A program made the translations under genes and the position numbers. From the NCBI RefSeq assembly GCF_009299505.1, contig NZ_WBSM01000007.1, positions 1 to 64,000 of the forward strand: a stretch of 64,000 nt of DNA, read 5' to 3'. Positions 9,020-16,655 of the stretch are shown here, one piece after another; the first letter of the stretch is position 1; each line of letters opens with the position of its first letter. This stretch comes from Bifidobacterium ramosum. Its GTDB lineage: Bacteria > Actinomycetota > Actinomycetes > Actinomycetales > Bifidobacteriaceae. The notes beneath the pieces were generated by a model that worked only from the letters and a program-made list of their open reading frames with translations, had not been told where the DNA came from and did not search any database.

Positions 9020-9925
9020 TCAGAACGTCAGCCTCATCTGATGCCAGACGACGTCGCCGTGCGTGGACTGAGAGATGCCTTCGTCCACGTAGCCGAATCG
9101 TGCGTAGAAACCGACGAGCCGATCCTTGCAGGTCAGCACGAGGCCCTTGCGACCGGCGGTGCGCGCATCGGCGATGACGCCGCGCATGAGCCGGCTGGCG
9201 TATCCATGATGACGATATCGCGGCGCGGTGTCCACACCAAAGACCATCTGCCAGTCGCCGTGCGGATCATGCTGCGACGGATCGTCGTACATGTCGTCGG
9301 TGAGGTCGCGCCGATTCGTGGCGAAGCCGTTGATAAACGCGACGATGGCGCCGGCGGCGGAGGCACTATAGGTGGCAGTGGCAGCGTCATCGATCGTGTC
9401 GTTGGCGGCCGGAGTATCAGTGGAATTGCCGGATGTCGTATCGGCGGCGATGACGGTATCGCCGGAGGCCGTGGTGTCGTCGGCCGCGTCCGTGGCCACG
9501 GTTTCGCTCGCCGCGGTATGGCCGCACAGCAGCCAGAATCCTTCGGGATATGCGGCGATGCGCGCGCGGATCGCCGCGGGACTCGCCGCCTCCGCCGGAG
9601 GGAAACACGCCGTTTCGATGGCGATCAGCGCGTCCGCGTCGGTCGCCGTGGCATGACAGATCGTCAGGTCGGTCACATCGCATCGAACGCCCACGCCGGC
9701 CGAATCGGTGATGGTACCGACCGTATTGATCGCACGGACGGAACCGGGCATCCCGCTTACATCGGCAAGATCGGACATCTCGCCCGCACCAACCATGCCG
9801 GCCGCGCTGGTCACGTCACCGAAACCGGATTCCTCGCCCGTGCCAGTCGCACTGGCCGCAACCGTACCGGTCACGTCATCAATGAGCGTACGCGGCGCAT
9901 CATCATTCGTCGTCATACGCGCCAT
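9020..9925 (-). CDS. GNAT acetyltransferase, arylalkylamine N-acetyltransferase-like
   Basis: About 301 residues from the ATG at 9925; a GTG nine codons upstream and an ATG three codons inside are alternatives, none with a strong ribosome site. The C-terminal half carries the acetyl-CoA motif RYRHHGYASRLMRG, then ARTAGRKGLVLTCK, LVGFYARFGYVDEG and SQSTHGDVVWHQM, a set typical of the bacterial serotonin N-acetyltransferase-like group. The first ~75 residues and a ~45-residue stretch inside the domain (rich in Thr, Ala, Asp) are low complexity. The substrate is unknown. Confidence 0.8.
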   Translation of the reverse strand: MARMTTNDDAPRTLIDDVTGTVAASATGTGEESGFGDVTSAAGMVGAGEMSDLADVSGMPGSVRAINTVGTITDSAGVGVRCDVTDLTICHATATDADALIAIETACFPPAEAASPAAIRARIAAYPEGFWLLCGHTAASETVATDAADDTTASGDTVIAADTTSGNSTDTPAANDTIDDAATATYSASAAGAIVAFINGFATNRRDLTDDMYDDPSQHDPHGDWQMVFGVDTAPRYRHHGYASRLMRGVIADARTAGRKGLVLTCKDRLVGFYARFGYVDEGISQSTHGDVVWHQMRLTF

Positions 9926-10131
9926 CGTAATAGCCGCAGCAAACCGCCGCACGACGTGGCACCCCTAAGCGGACAACCGGCCGAGCCACCTTATCAATCG
10001 GCTGGCAGCCCGCTGAATGGTTGAGCGGGGACAACGATACGCCGCGGCACCATCCCACTCGCCGCGACGCTTCCTGCGCCCAACGGCGCCCCTCTCCCCA
10101 ACGGCGCCCCCAACGGCGTTCCTTTCCTCCC

Positions 10132-10180
10132 AACGTACATACAGCCGATAAGGCACCGAAAATCGGCTGTATGTCCGTTA
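10132..10180. repeat. CGGACATACAGCCGAT palindrome, P2
   Basis: Arms AACGTACATACAGCCGAT and ATCGGCTGTATGTCCGTT differ by one base pair. The centre, GATAAGGCACCGAAAATC, is the exact reverse complement of the centre of P9 at 11113-11160. Confidence 0.85.
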
Positions 10181-10225
10181 AGAGGTGAGGGGAAGAAGGA
10201 AAAAGGGAAACAATGCATAAACAAA

Positions 10226-10273
10226 AACGTACATACAGCCGTTTCTCGGTGCCTTATCGGCTGTATGTACGTT
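10226..10273. repeat. CGGACATACAGCCGAT palindrome, P3
   Basis: Perfect 16-bp arms AACGTACATACAGCCG / CGGCTGTATGTACGTT. The GTACAT variant is matched on both sides, so the change is compensated. The loop contains TCGGTGCCTTAT, shared with P9. Confidence 0.85.
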
Positions 10274-10344
10274 ACAAGATGAAGGCAACGGATCCCGCAA
10301 TCCATCGCTCACCATTGCGGACTTTTCACTCCATACCACTCCTC

Positions 10345-10394
10345 CAACGGACATACAGCCGATAACGGCAGCGAAACCGACTGTATGTCCGTTG
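10345..10394. repeat. CGGACATACAGCCGAT palindrome, P4
   Basis: Left arm CAACGGACATACAGCCGAT, right arm CCGACTGTATGTCCGTTG with one mismatch; the loop contains AACGGCAGCGAA. Confidence 0.8.
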
Positions 10395-10446
10395 AGGAAG
10401 AACGAATTGTCAAGGAATGGCAAATACGTTCCGGGAAGACAAACCG

Positions 10447-10503
10447 CAACCTATCACGGCAACCTATCGCAACAACCTATCGCAACAACCTATCGCAACA
10501 ACC
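10447..10503 (+). repeat. 13-bp tandem repeat
   Basis: Three uninterrupted copies of CAACCTATCGCAA (10460-10498) with a degenerate copy before and a partial copy after. It lies between palindromes P4 and P5 in the gene-free block. Confidence 0.85.
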
Positions 10504-10526
10504 ATCATCCCATATCGTTTCACCCC

Positions 10527-10573
10527 AACGGACATACGGCCGATGCAGATGCTGGAATCGGTTGTATGTCCGC
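10527..10573. repeat. CGGACATACAGCCGAT palindrome, P5 (diverged)
   Basis: Left AACGGACATACGGCCGAT, right AATCGGTTGTATGTCCGCT: the stem has a few mismatches but the outer blocks are kept. Confidence 0.75.
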
Positions 10574-10655
10574 TAATGAAGTTAGGGGCAAAGAGGAAAC
10601 TCAGCATGCCGCGACGTTCCTCCCACGCACTCAACGCCCATTGCTCATCGTCCTC

Positions 10656-10703
10656 AACGGACAACCAGCCGATAGTACCGTTCGTATCGGCTGGTTGTAC
10701 GTC
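10656..10703. repeat. CGGACAACCAGCCGAT palindrome, P6
   Basis: ACAACC variant: left AACGGACAACCAGCCGAT, right ATCGGCTGGTTGTACGTC, near-perfect pairing, with the ACAACC change mirrored in the right arm (GGTTGT). Confidence 0.82.
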
Positions 10704-10756
10704 GGAAGGAGGGGCAACCCAAGGATGCACACGCCGAGCACACTCCGTCGCGCCGT

Positions 10757-10905
10757 CAGCGCGAGAAATTCGGGAAATCAACCGCATCGTCCCGAAATCC
10801 TTGCACTGAGCGATCCTCAGCGCAAGTTTTTCGGGGAATCAGCCCACTCGTCCCGAATTTGTTGCGCTGACCAGTCCTCAGCGCGAGAAATTCGGGAAAC
10901 GTCCG
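10757..10905. repeat. Array of AAATTCGGGA/TCCCGAATTT hairpins, locus 2
   Basis: Same plan as 891-1059: hairpins of the CGGGAA/TTCCCG type alternate with small stems TTGCACTGA/TCAGCGCAA (10801-10825) and GCGCTGA/TCAGCGC (10864-10884). The last unit is cut off by half palindrome P7. Confidence 0.8.
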
Positions 10906-10910
10906 CTTTT

Positions 10911-10930
10911 CCGACGGACAACCAGCCGAT
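10911..10930. repeat. Half copy of the CGGACA palindrome, P7
   Basis: Only the left arm, ACGGACAACCAGCCGAT, is present; no matching right arm follows within 50 bp. It directly abuts the end of the hairpin array. Confidence 0.65.
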
Positions 10931-10972
10931 CGCTCAGCGGAAACCCGCACCCGAGCGACGTTGCCCCACCCT

Positions 10973-11020
10973 AACGGACATCCAGCCGATTTCAGCATCT
11001 TATCGGCTGTATGTCCGTCA
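10973..11020. repeat. CGGACATCCAGCCGAT palindrome, P8
   Basis: Left AACGGACATCCAGCCGAT, right ATCGGCTGTATGTCCGT, one mismatch, centre TTCAGCATCTT. Confidence 0.82.
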
Positions 11021-11112
11021 GAGGTCAAGCACCGCGAACTCCGTATATCACGCTGTCCCTTCCACTCGCTGCAGCGTCCCTCGCTCTACACGACGGTGCC
11101 TCATGCTCCTCC

Positions 11113-11160
11113 AACGGACAACCAGCCGATTTTCGGTGCCTTATCGGCTGTATGTCCGTT
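11113..11160. repeat. CGGACA palindrome, P9, mixed arms
   Basis: The left arm is the ACAACC type and the right arm is the TGTATGTCC type, giving two mismatches, as if two variants had been joined. Its centre is the exact reverse complement of that of P2. Confidence 0.82.
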
Positions 11161-11203
11161 AAGGGGGGTGAGGGGAAGAAAAAAGAAACAATACATAAAA
11201 CAC

Positions 11204-11263
11204 AACGGACATACAGCCAATCCAGATGGCATCCGGATAGTGCCGATCGACTGCATGTCCGTT
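11204..11263. repeat. CGGACATACAGCC palindrome, P10, long loop
   Basis: Left AACGGACATACAGCC, right GACTGCATGTCCGTT with a loop of about 30 nt, longer than in the other copies; a decayed member. Confidence 0.7.
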
Positions 11264-11352
11264 ACATGGTTACACAGTTACGCAGTGACGCAAAGCGGGG
11301 CGGAGCAAGCAACCCAACGCCCCGCCTATTCACGGGAACGCAAACCGAGAGA

Positions 11353-13230
11353 TCAGATCACGTGGTATTCGCGCAGCAGCGTGGCGATGTCGGTGCCGTC
11401 GAGCTTCTTCAGCACCTTGCCGAGCACCGCGCGTTCCACGAAGTTGAGCTTCATAGCCGTGATCGGCGCGCCGTCGCGTAGCTTGACCGTTGCGTTGAGC
11501 AGGTTGCGCACATCGTAGACGCTGCCCCACACCTCCGGCACGCCGCGGTCCACGTTGAGCAGTGTGTACACCGCCTCCATGCCGGTGCGCATCGAGTATT
11601 CAGTGGTGAAGATCGTGTCGCGCGGCGTTTCGGCGAACTGGCCGAGGAACGCAAAGTTGACCGCGCCGTCGGGCACGACGTCCGGACGGTCGCCGGCGGC
11701 GCGCGGCATGAAGAACGCGGTGATGTACGGCATCATGACCGGCACCGTGTTGGCGTGTCGCTTGGCGAGCGCCTCGATCTTGTCGGTCGGCACGCCCATG
11801 TGGTAGAGCCACTCCTCGCAGATCTCCTCACCGGTGCATTCGGTCATCGACTTCTTCACGTAGTTGCCGGGCTTGTCGGGGAACAAGCCGTAGACCCACA
11901 CGCACAGCTGGTCCTTGGGCTGGTCGCGGAACTGCTGCTGGCGGTTGAGCGTCCAGCTCATGAGCCAGTTGGAGTCGGTGACGGTGACGATGCCGCCGGT
12001 GACGACCTTGCCGGTGAATGGGTCGCGCTTGCAGATGCGCTGGATGTACGGCGGGATCTCGCCGTCCAGGGTGGTGACGGTCGCGCTCATCCACTTGGTG
12101 GCCTGCGGGTCGGAGCAGAACGTGTCGGGGTGGCCGAAGCTCGGGTCCTGCTTGGCGATGCGGCGCCACATGTCCCAGCCGCCGCCGGGCTTGATGTCCG
12201 GGTTCCACGGGGCGGGCGAGTGCTGCGAGCCCATGGTGGAGTTCTCGACGCAGCCGCCGTTGGTGATGAACACGAAATCGTCCGGCGTCAGGTCGATGGA
12301 CGACTTGTCGCCGTCGTGGTCGAGGTCGATGCGCACGGCGAGCTTCTTGGTCGCGGAGCTGTATGGATTGCGCTTGAACACGCCGGACGTGGCCTGGATC
12401 TTGAGGATCGTGTCCTGGCCGACGCCGGTGTGCTCGCGCTTGGGACCGTCGCCGCCGCCGATCGCGAATTCGACGTTCTCGACCTTCGTGTCGTAGTGGA
12501 ACTGCACGCCGTGCGATTCGAGGTACTTGACCATCGGCAGGATCATCGACTCGTACTGGTTGTAGCGGGTGAACCGCAGCGCGCTGAAGTCCGGCAGACC
12601 GCCGATGTGGTGGATGTAGCGCTTGATGTACAGCTTCATCTCGAGCGCGGAGTGCCAGTTCTCGAACGCGAACATGGTGCGCCAGTACATCCAGAAGTTG
12701 GAATTCAGCACCTCGTCGTCGAAGAAGTCGGTGATCGGCTTGTCGTACAGGTCCTCGTCGGGCGTGAAGAACAGTTTCATGATCTCCATCGACGCCTTGT
12801 CGGACAGACCGAACTTGCCGCCGGTTTCGGCGTCGTGGCCGAGGTCCTTGGTGGCGCGACACAGCGAGTAGTTGGGATCCTCCTTGTTGAGCCAGTAGTA
12901 CTCGTCGAGCACGGACACGTCGGGCGTTTCGATGGACGGGATGGAGCGGAACAGGTCCCACATGACCTCGAAGTGGTTGTCCATTTCGCGTCCGCCGCGC
13001 ATCACGTAGCCGAGGCCGGGGATTTCGGCGCCGTCGCATGCGCCGCCGGGCACGGAGTCCTTTTCGAAGATGTGGATGTGATCGCCGGGCATCTGCGCGT
13101 CGCGTACGAGATAGCAGGCCGCGGACAGTGCGGCGAGTCCGGTGCCGATGATGTATGCCGACTTATGATCGACGCCGGCCGGCTTCTTCGGGCGGGCGAA
13201 CGCTTCGTAGTTGCCGTTGGAATAGTACAT
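11353..13230 (-). CDS. ohyA: Oleate hydratase (myosin cross-reactive antigen family)
   Basis: FAD-dependent fatty acid hydratase that adds water to the cis-9 double bond of oleate, giving 10-hydroxystearate; in bifidobacteria and other gut bacteria the family is tied to fatty-acid and solvent stress. About 625 residues. Visible: the dinucleotide fold YIIGTGLAALSAACYL, IHIFEKDSVPGGACDG, and GGREMDNHFEVMWDLF containing the catalytic glutamate region, all in family order. The start at MYYSNGNYEAF is favoured by AGGAGG six bases upstream; the frame is open for 56 more codons, but those cover the palindromic promoter region. It is single-cistron. Confidence 0.93.
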   Translation of the reverse strand: MYYSNGNYEAFARPKKPAGVDHKSAYIIGTGLAALSAACYLVRDAQMPGDHIHIFEKDSVPGGACDGAEIPGLGYVMRGGREMDNHFEVMWDLFRSIPSIETPDVSVLDEYYWLNKEDPNYSLCRATKDLGHDAETGGKFGLSDKASMEIMKLFFTPDEDLYDKPITDFFDDEVLNSNFWMYWRTMFAFENWHSALEMKLYIKRYIHHIGGLPDFSALRFTRYNQYESMILPMVKYLESHGVQFHYDTKVENVEFAIGGGDGPKREHTGVGQDTILKIQATSGVFKRNPYSSATKKLAVRIDLDHDGDKSSIDLTPDDFVFITNGGCVENSTMGSQHSPAPWNPDIKPGGGWDMWRRIAKQDPSFGHPDTFCSDPQATKWMSATVTTLDGEIPPYIQRICKRDPFTGKVVTGGIVTVTDSNWLMSWTLNRQQQFRDQPKDQLCVWVYGLFPDKPGNYVKKSMTECTGEEICEEWLYHMGVPTDKIEALAKRHANTVPVMMPYITAFFMPRAAGDRPDVVPDGAVNFAFLGQFAETPRDTIFTTEYSMRTGMEAVYTLLNVDRGVPEVWGSVYDVRNLLNATVKLRDGAPITAMKLNFVERAVLGKVLKKLDGTDIATLLREYHVI

Positions 13231-13252
13231 GTTCCGCCTCCTTGACGGTGGA

Positions 13253-13275
13253 GTTGACGTCATGTCAACATTGAC
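13253..13275 (-). promoter_or_regulatory. Operator-like repeats upstream of oleate hydratase
   Basis: GTTGAC-GTCAT-GTCAAC (13253-13269) is a symmetric 17-bp site. Its right half is reused in GTCAACATTGAC (13264-13275), giving three linked half-sites 23-45 bp before the start codon. This looks like a binding site for a dimeric repressor; the protein is not identified. Confidence 0.5.
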
Positions 13276-13430
13276 TTGGTAGACATGATGTCGCATTGAT
13301 TCGGCTCCCGCTATAGACACTAGACCGTGTTGTGTCGAAACACCAGAGTCCGTCCGGTTCATCGTGGCGAACCGGTATGCTCGTATGCGATATCGCAATC
13401 GTATGGATCATACGGACAGTAAGGAATCCC

Positions 13431-13736
13431 ATGGCACTGACCAAGAAGCAGACCAAGCAGCTGCGCGCGCTGGCGAACCAGCTCAAGCCGCTGCTGTTCA
13501 TCGGCAAGAACGATCTGACCGACGCGGCCGTCAAGCAGGCGTCCGAAACCATGGACAGCCACGAGCTGCTCAAGATCGCCGTGCAGGACGGCTCCGGCCT
13601 GACCGCGAAGGAGGCGGCCGAAAGCCTCGCCGGCCAGATCGGCGCCGAGGTGGTGCAGGTCATCGGCAACCGTTTCGTGCTCTTCCGCCGCTCCAAGCGC
13701 GACGACATCGAGCACATCCAGCTCGTGCGCGAGTAG
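13431..13736 (+). CDS. YhbY-like CRM-domain RNA-binding protein
   Basis: 101 residues beginning MALTKKQTKQLRALA, with AAGGAA upstream. The CRM-domain hallmarks are present: LKPLLFIGKNDLTDAAVKQ with the GxxG-like loop, HELLKIAVQD, IGAEVVQVIGNRFVLFRRS. YhbY-type proteins bind pre-50S ribosomal subunits. The frame is open 33 codons upstream, but the conserved start is the one chosen. A strong nested hairpin follows. Confidence 0.92.
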   Translation: MALTKKQTKQLRALANQLKPLLFIGKNDLTDAAVKQASETMDSHELLKIAVQDGSGLTAKEAAESLAGQIGAEVVQVIGNRFVLFRRSKRDDIEHIQLVRE

Positions 13737-13773
13737 CGCAGACAACCGGCCGACCTCGACCAACCAGTCACAC

Positions 13774-13834
13774 GCCGGCCGCCGCCCTCTAGGAGAGCTC
13801 TCCTAGAGAACCTTCCCGGAGAGCGGCGGCCGGC
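13774..13834. terminator. Nested palindrome after the YhbY-like gene
   Basis: An outer stem GCCGGCCGCCGC (13774-13785) pairs with GCGGCGGCCGGC (13823-13834). Inside lies a perfect 22-bp palindrome CTCTAGGAGAG / CTCTCCTAGAG (13787-13808). Likely a terminator, without a T-run; the amidohydrolase gene begins 80 bp later behind a TATACT box near 13888. Confidence 0.65.
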
Positions 13835-13915
13835 CGGCATCGGGATCGCACTCAAACCGGCCAACCGGCCATGGACCGGTCCCGGACCTATACTCTGCAT
13901 GCAAAGGAGCGTCAG

Positions 13916-15265
13916 ATGTCTTCCCTGTCACCATCATTACGCGAACCATTCGCCATCACGCACGCCACCGTCGTCATCGGCGACGCGAACGGCACCACCC
14001 TGCACGACACCACCGTCATCGTCGGCGGCGACGGCCGCATCGAACGGATCGCCCCTAGCATCGCCACGCCGATCCCCGACGGCTATCGTATGCTCGACGC
14101 GACCGGCAAAACGGTGACGCCGGGTCTGATCAACGCGCACGTGCACCTGTTTTCCGAAGGCCGCCCGCTCAATCCGAAGATGGCCACGCCGCGCGGTCAG
14201 CGGATCACCGCAACGATCATGCACTCGCCGGTCGGCAAACCGTATCTCAAGGCGCGGGCCAAGGCGAGCGTCATGACGCTGCTGCGGTCGGGCGTCACCA
14301 CGATCCGCACGCTCGGCGACGTCGGCTACGAGGCCGTCGAACTACGCGACCGCATCGCCGACGGTCATATGGTCGGCCCGCGCATCCTCGCGGCCGGTCC
14401 GCTGCTGGCGATTCCGGAGGGCCACGGCGCGCCGCTGATCGCCCTCACCGGCGAGACGCCGGAGGACATGGCCCGCAACACGCGGGAGAACCTCGCGCAC
14501 GGCGTGAACGCGATCAAGATCGCGGCGACCGGCGGCGTGACCGACGCGCAGCGGCTCGGCGAGGCCGGCAGCCCACAGATGACCGTCGACCAGATGCGCG
14601 CGATCTGCGACGTGGCGCACGAGGCGGGCGTAATCGTCGCCGCGCATGCGCAAAGCCCGGAAGGCGTCAAGCGCGCGCTGCTCGCCGGCGTGGACACGAT
14701 CGAGCACGGCAGCGCGCTCGATGACGCCATGATCGAACTGTTCCGACATAATCCGCACTCGCTGCGCGGTTGGTCGGCGCTGATCCCAACCATGTCGGCC
14801 GGTCTGCCGATGACGGAGCTCGGCCAGGACGTGACCGGCATCACCGACATCCAGTTGGCGAACGCGCGTACGGTGGTAGCCGGCATGCTCGCGGGCGCGG
14901 AGGACGCGCACGACGCGGGGTTGCGCGTCGGCGTGGGCACGGATACGGCGATGACGTTCGTCACGCAGTACAACACGTGGCGCGAGTTGGACCTGCTGGT
15001 CAAACGCGCCGGGTTCACGGCCGCCGAGGCGCTGCACGCCGCGACGCTGGGCGACGCGGAGATTCTGGGCGTCGCCGGCGAGACCGGTTCGGTGGAGGCC
15101 GGCAAGGCCGCCGACCTACTGGTGCTGGACGCCAATCCGTTGCTGGATCTGCGTGCGTTGAAGCAGCCGGCGCTGGTGATCGCGGACGGGCGGCCGCTGT
15201 GGCATCCGCAGGTCAAGCGGTTCGACGACATCGATGCGCTGCTCGACCGCGCGTACGACGAGTAG
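13916..15265 (+). CDS. Metal-dependent amidohydrolase (imidazolonepropionase/prolidase-like)
   Basis: 449 residues of the amidohydrolase superfamily. Metal ligands are visible in order: HVH in PGLINAHVHLF, a lysine in NAIKIAATGG that would be carbamylated, histidines in VAAHAQSPEG and TIEHGSALDD, and the aspartate in VGTDTAM. The C-terminal GSVEAGKAADLLVLDANPL closes the composite beta domain. AAGGAG seven bases before ATG 13916 fixes the start, rather than an upstream ATG at 13871. No signal peptide; probably cytoplasmic. The substrate is not deducible; a peptide or cyclic amide is typical of this subgroup. Confidence 0.87.
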   Translation: MSSLSPSLREPFAITHATVVIGDANGTTLHDTTVIVGGDGRIERIAPSIATPIPDGYRMLDATGKTVTPGLINAHVHLFSEGRPLNPKMATPRGQRITATIMHSPVGKPYLKARAKASVMTLLRSGVTTIRTLGDVGYEAVELRDRIADGHMVGPRILAAGPLLAIPEGHGAPLIALTGETPEDMARNTRENLAHGVNAIKIAATGGVTDAQRLGEAGSPQMTVDQMRAICDVAHEAGVIVAAHAQSPEGVKRALLAGVDTIEHGSALDDAMIELFRHNPHSLRGWSALIPTMSAGLPMTELGQDVTGITDIQLANARTVVAGMLAGAEDAHDAGLRVGVGTDTAMTFVTQYNTWRELDLLVKRAGFTAAEALHAATLGDAEILGVAGETGSVEAGKAADLLVLDANPLLDLRALKQPALVIADGRPLWHPQVKRFDDIDALLDRAYDE

Positions 15266-15326
15266 TCACGAGTAGTCACATAGTCGCAAGTAGTCGCGAA
15301 GCGACGGCCTGCGGACACGTTGGATG

Positions 15327-15370
15327 CGTTGGGGCCGGGTCTTCCCGCACGGAAAGACCCGGCCCCAACG
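15327..15370. terminator. Bidirectional terminator between convergent genes
   Basis: Perfect 17-bp arms CGTTGGGGCCGGGTCTT / AAGACCCGGCCCCAACG with a 10-nt loop, between the convergent amidohydrolase and aldo/keto reductase genes. Confidence 0.8.
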
Positions 15371-15425
15371 TGTTGCGCTGCATCACAGCGCGCGTATGAC
15401 GTCTGCACGACGCATCGCGCGACGG

Positions 15426-16316
15426 TCAGATGTTGCCGCGCACGTGCTGATCGGCCCACGACTGGGAGTGGGTGAAGGTCGCCGGATCAGCGCTCACGTT
15501 GGCGTGCGGGTCGTCCAGCGCGTCGATGGCGGCGAGTTCGGCCGGGGTCAGGTCGAAGCTCGCGCTGGCGAGATTCGCCTTCATACGTTCGACGTGCTTC
15601 GACTTGGGGATGATGATGCGGCCTTCCTGCGTGTGCCAGCGCAGCACGACCTGCGCCGGGGTGACGCCGTGCGCCTTGGCGGCCGCGACGACCGGTTCGG
15701 ATTCGATGTCCTTGCCGTGGCCGAGCGGGCTGTACGCTTCGGCGACGATGCCGTGCGCCTTGCAGAACGCGAGATTGCCGGGCTGGTTGAAGCGCGGGTG
15801 CACCTCGATCTGATTGACGGCCGGGGTTTCGGCGGAGTCGTCGATGACGGCGCGCAGGTGTTCGGGCAGGAAGTTGCTGACGCCCGGCACGCGGATCGCG
15901 CCCTCGTCGCGCAGCTTGAGCAGCGCGCGCCAGGTCTCCTTGTAGAAGCCGGCGGCGGCGAACGGCCAATGGATCAGGTACATGTCGATCACGTCGACCT
16001 TGAGCTTGCGGCGCGACTCGTCGAACGCGACCATCGCCGAATCATAGCCCTGATCGCAGTTGCGCAGCTTGGTGGTGACCCACACCTTGCCGGCCATGCC
16101 GGTGGCCTTGAGCGCGTCGCCGACCTGCTCCTCGTTGTAGTAGGCGGCCGCGGTGTCGATGTGACGGTAGCCGATCTCCAGCGCCTCCTCGACCGCGCGC
16201 TGCGTATCCTCCGGCGGAATCTGGAACGTGCCGAAGCCGATCTGCGGAATCACCGAGTGGTTCTTGTCGTTCAGCGTGATCTCGGGCGACCGCAGTGCGC
16301 CGTGTTCTTCACTCAT
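15426..16316 (-). CDS. Aldo/keto reductase (2,5-diketo-gluconate reductase-like)
   Basis: 296 residues, NADPH-dependent TIM-barrel reductase. The catalytic tetrad is visible: Asp and Tyr in IDTAAAYYNEEQVG, Lys in VTTKLRNCDQG, His in YLIHWPFA. The cofactor-binding C-terminal IIIPKSKHVERMKAN is intact. The start MSEEHGALR has AAAGGGG upstream; 20 extra codons open before it lack a ribosome site. The substrate is unknown. It ends in the shared terminator and is monocistronic. Confidence 0.9.
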   Translation of the reverse strand: MSEEHGALRSPEITLNDKNHSVIPQIGFGTFQIPPEDTQRAVEEALEIGYRHIDTAAAYYNEEQVGDALKATGMAGKVWVTTKLRNCDQGYDSAMVAFDESRRKLKVDVIDMYLIHWPFAAAGFYKETWRALLKLRDEGAIRVPGVSNFLPEHLRAVIDDSAETPAVNQIEVHPRFNQPGNLAFCKAHGIVAEAYSPLGHGKDIESEPVVAAAKAHGVTPAQVVLRWHTQEGRIIIPKSKHVERMKANLASASFDLTPAELAAIDALDDPHANVSADPATFTHSQSWADQHVRGNI

Positions 16317-16486
16317 CGTTGCCCCTTTCGGACGGTTCGTACGTGTGATCCCGACGGATCCCGCATACGTAAGCATGAAGCATAATCATGTCTGATTATA
16401 GTCGCAGATCACGCGGAATATGGCATACAAAATCAAACGTAAGGCAAACCGTAGCCAGGTACCGCGACACATCTGCTCAACCGACT

Positions 16487-16538
16487 TCAACGGACATCCA
16501 GCCGATTCCATAGGTGAAATCGGCTGGATGTCCGTTGA
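16487..16538. repeat. CGGACATCCAGCCGAT palindrome, P11
   Basis: Perfect 21-bp arms (TCAACGGACATCCAGCCG... / ...CGGCTGGATGTCCGTTGA), with the ATCC variant matched on both sides. It lies in the 338-bp gap between dnaE and the aldo/keto reductase; the rest of that gap has repeated CGTCACGCGGC bits but no gene. Confidence 0.9.
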
Positions 16539-16655
16539 GGGAAGACGGGACAGCGCAGGTGAACCACGGCGGGCGACGTCACGCAACAGTCGGCGTTACA
16601 CGGCACAGCGTCGCGCAGCAAGCAGCATCGCACACCGTCACGCGGCACCTCACCG

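Larger units (their letters stand above)
9926..11352. other. Gene-free block packed with palindromic repeats
   Basis: About 1.4 kb with no ORF that looks like a protein. It holds nine full or nearly full CGGACATACAGCCGAT palindromes, one half copy, one AAATTCGGGA hairpin array and a 13-bp tandem repeat, each listed separately. Its flanks are the GNAT gene and the end of the oleate hydratase gene, both on the minus strand. Confidence 0.85.

Noticed and set aside
10460..10498. CRISPR array suspected from short repeats and palindromes
   Set aside because: The 13-bp copies are directly joined without spacers, and the palindromes have no constant spacing; no cas genes are present.
10392..11162. 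256-codon ORF in the repeat island
   Set aside because: It reads straight through five palindromes and the tandem repeat, so its apparent repeats (for example NGHTAD) are only the translated palindrome arms.
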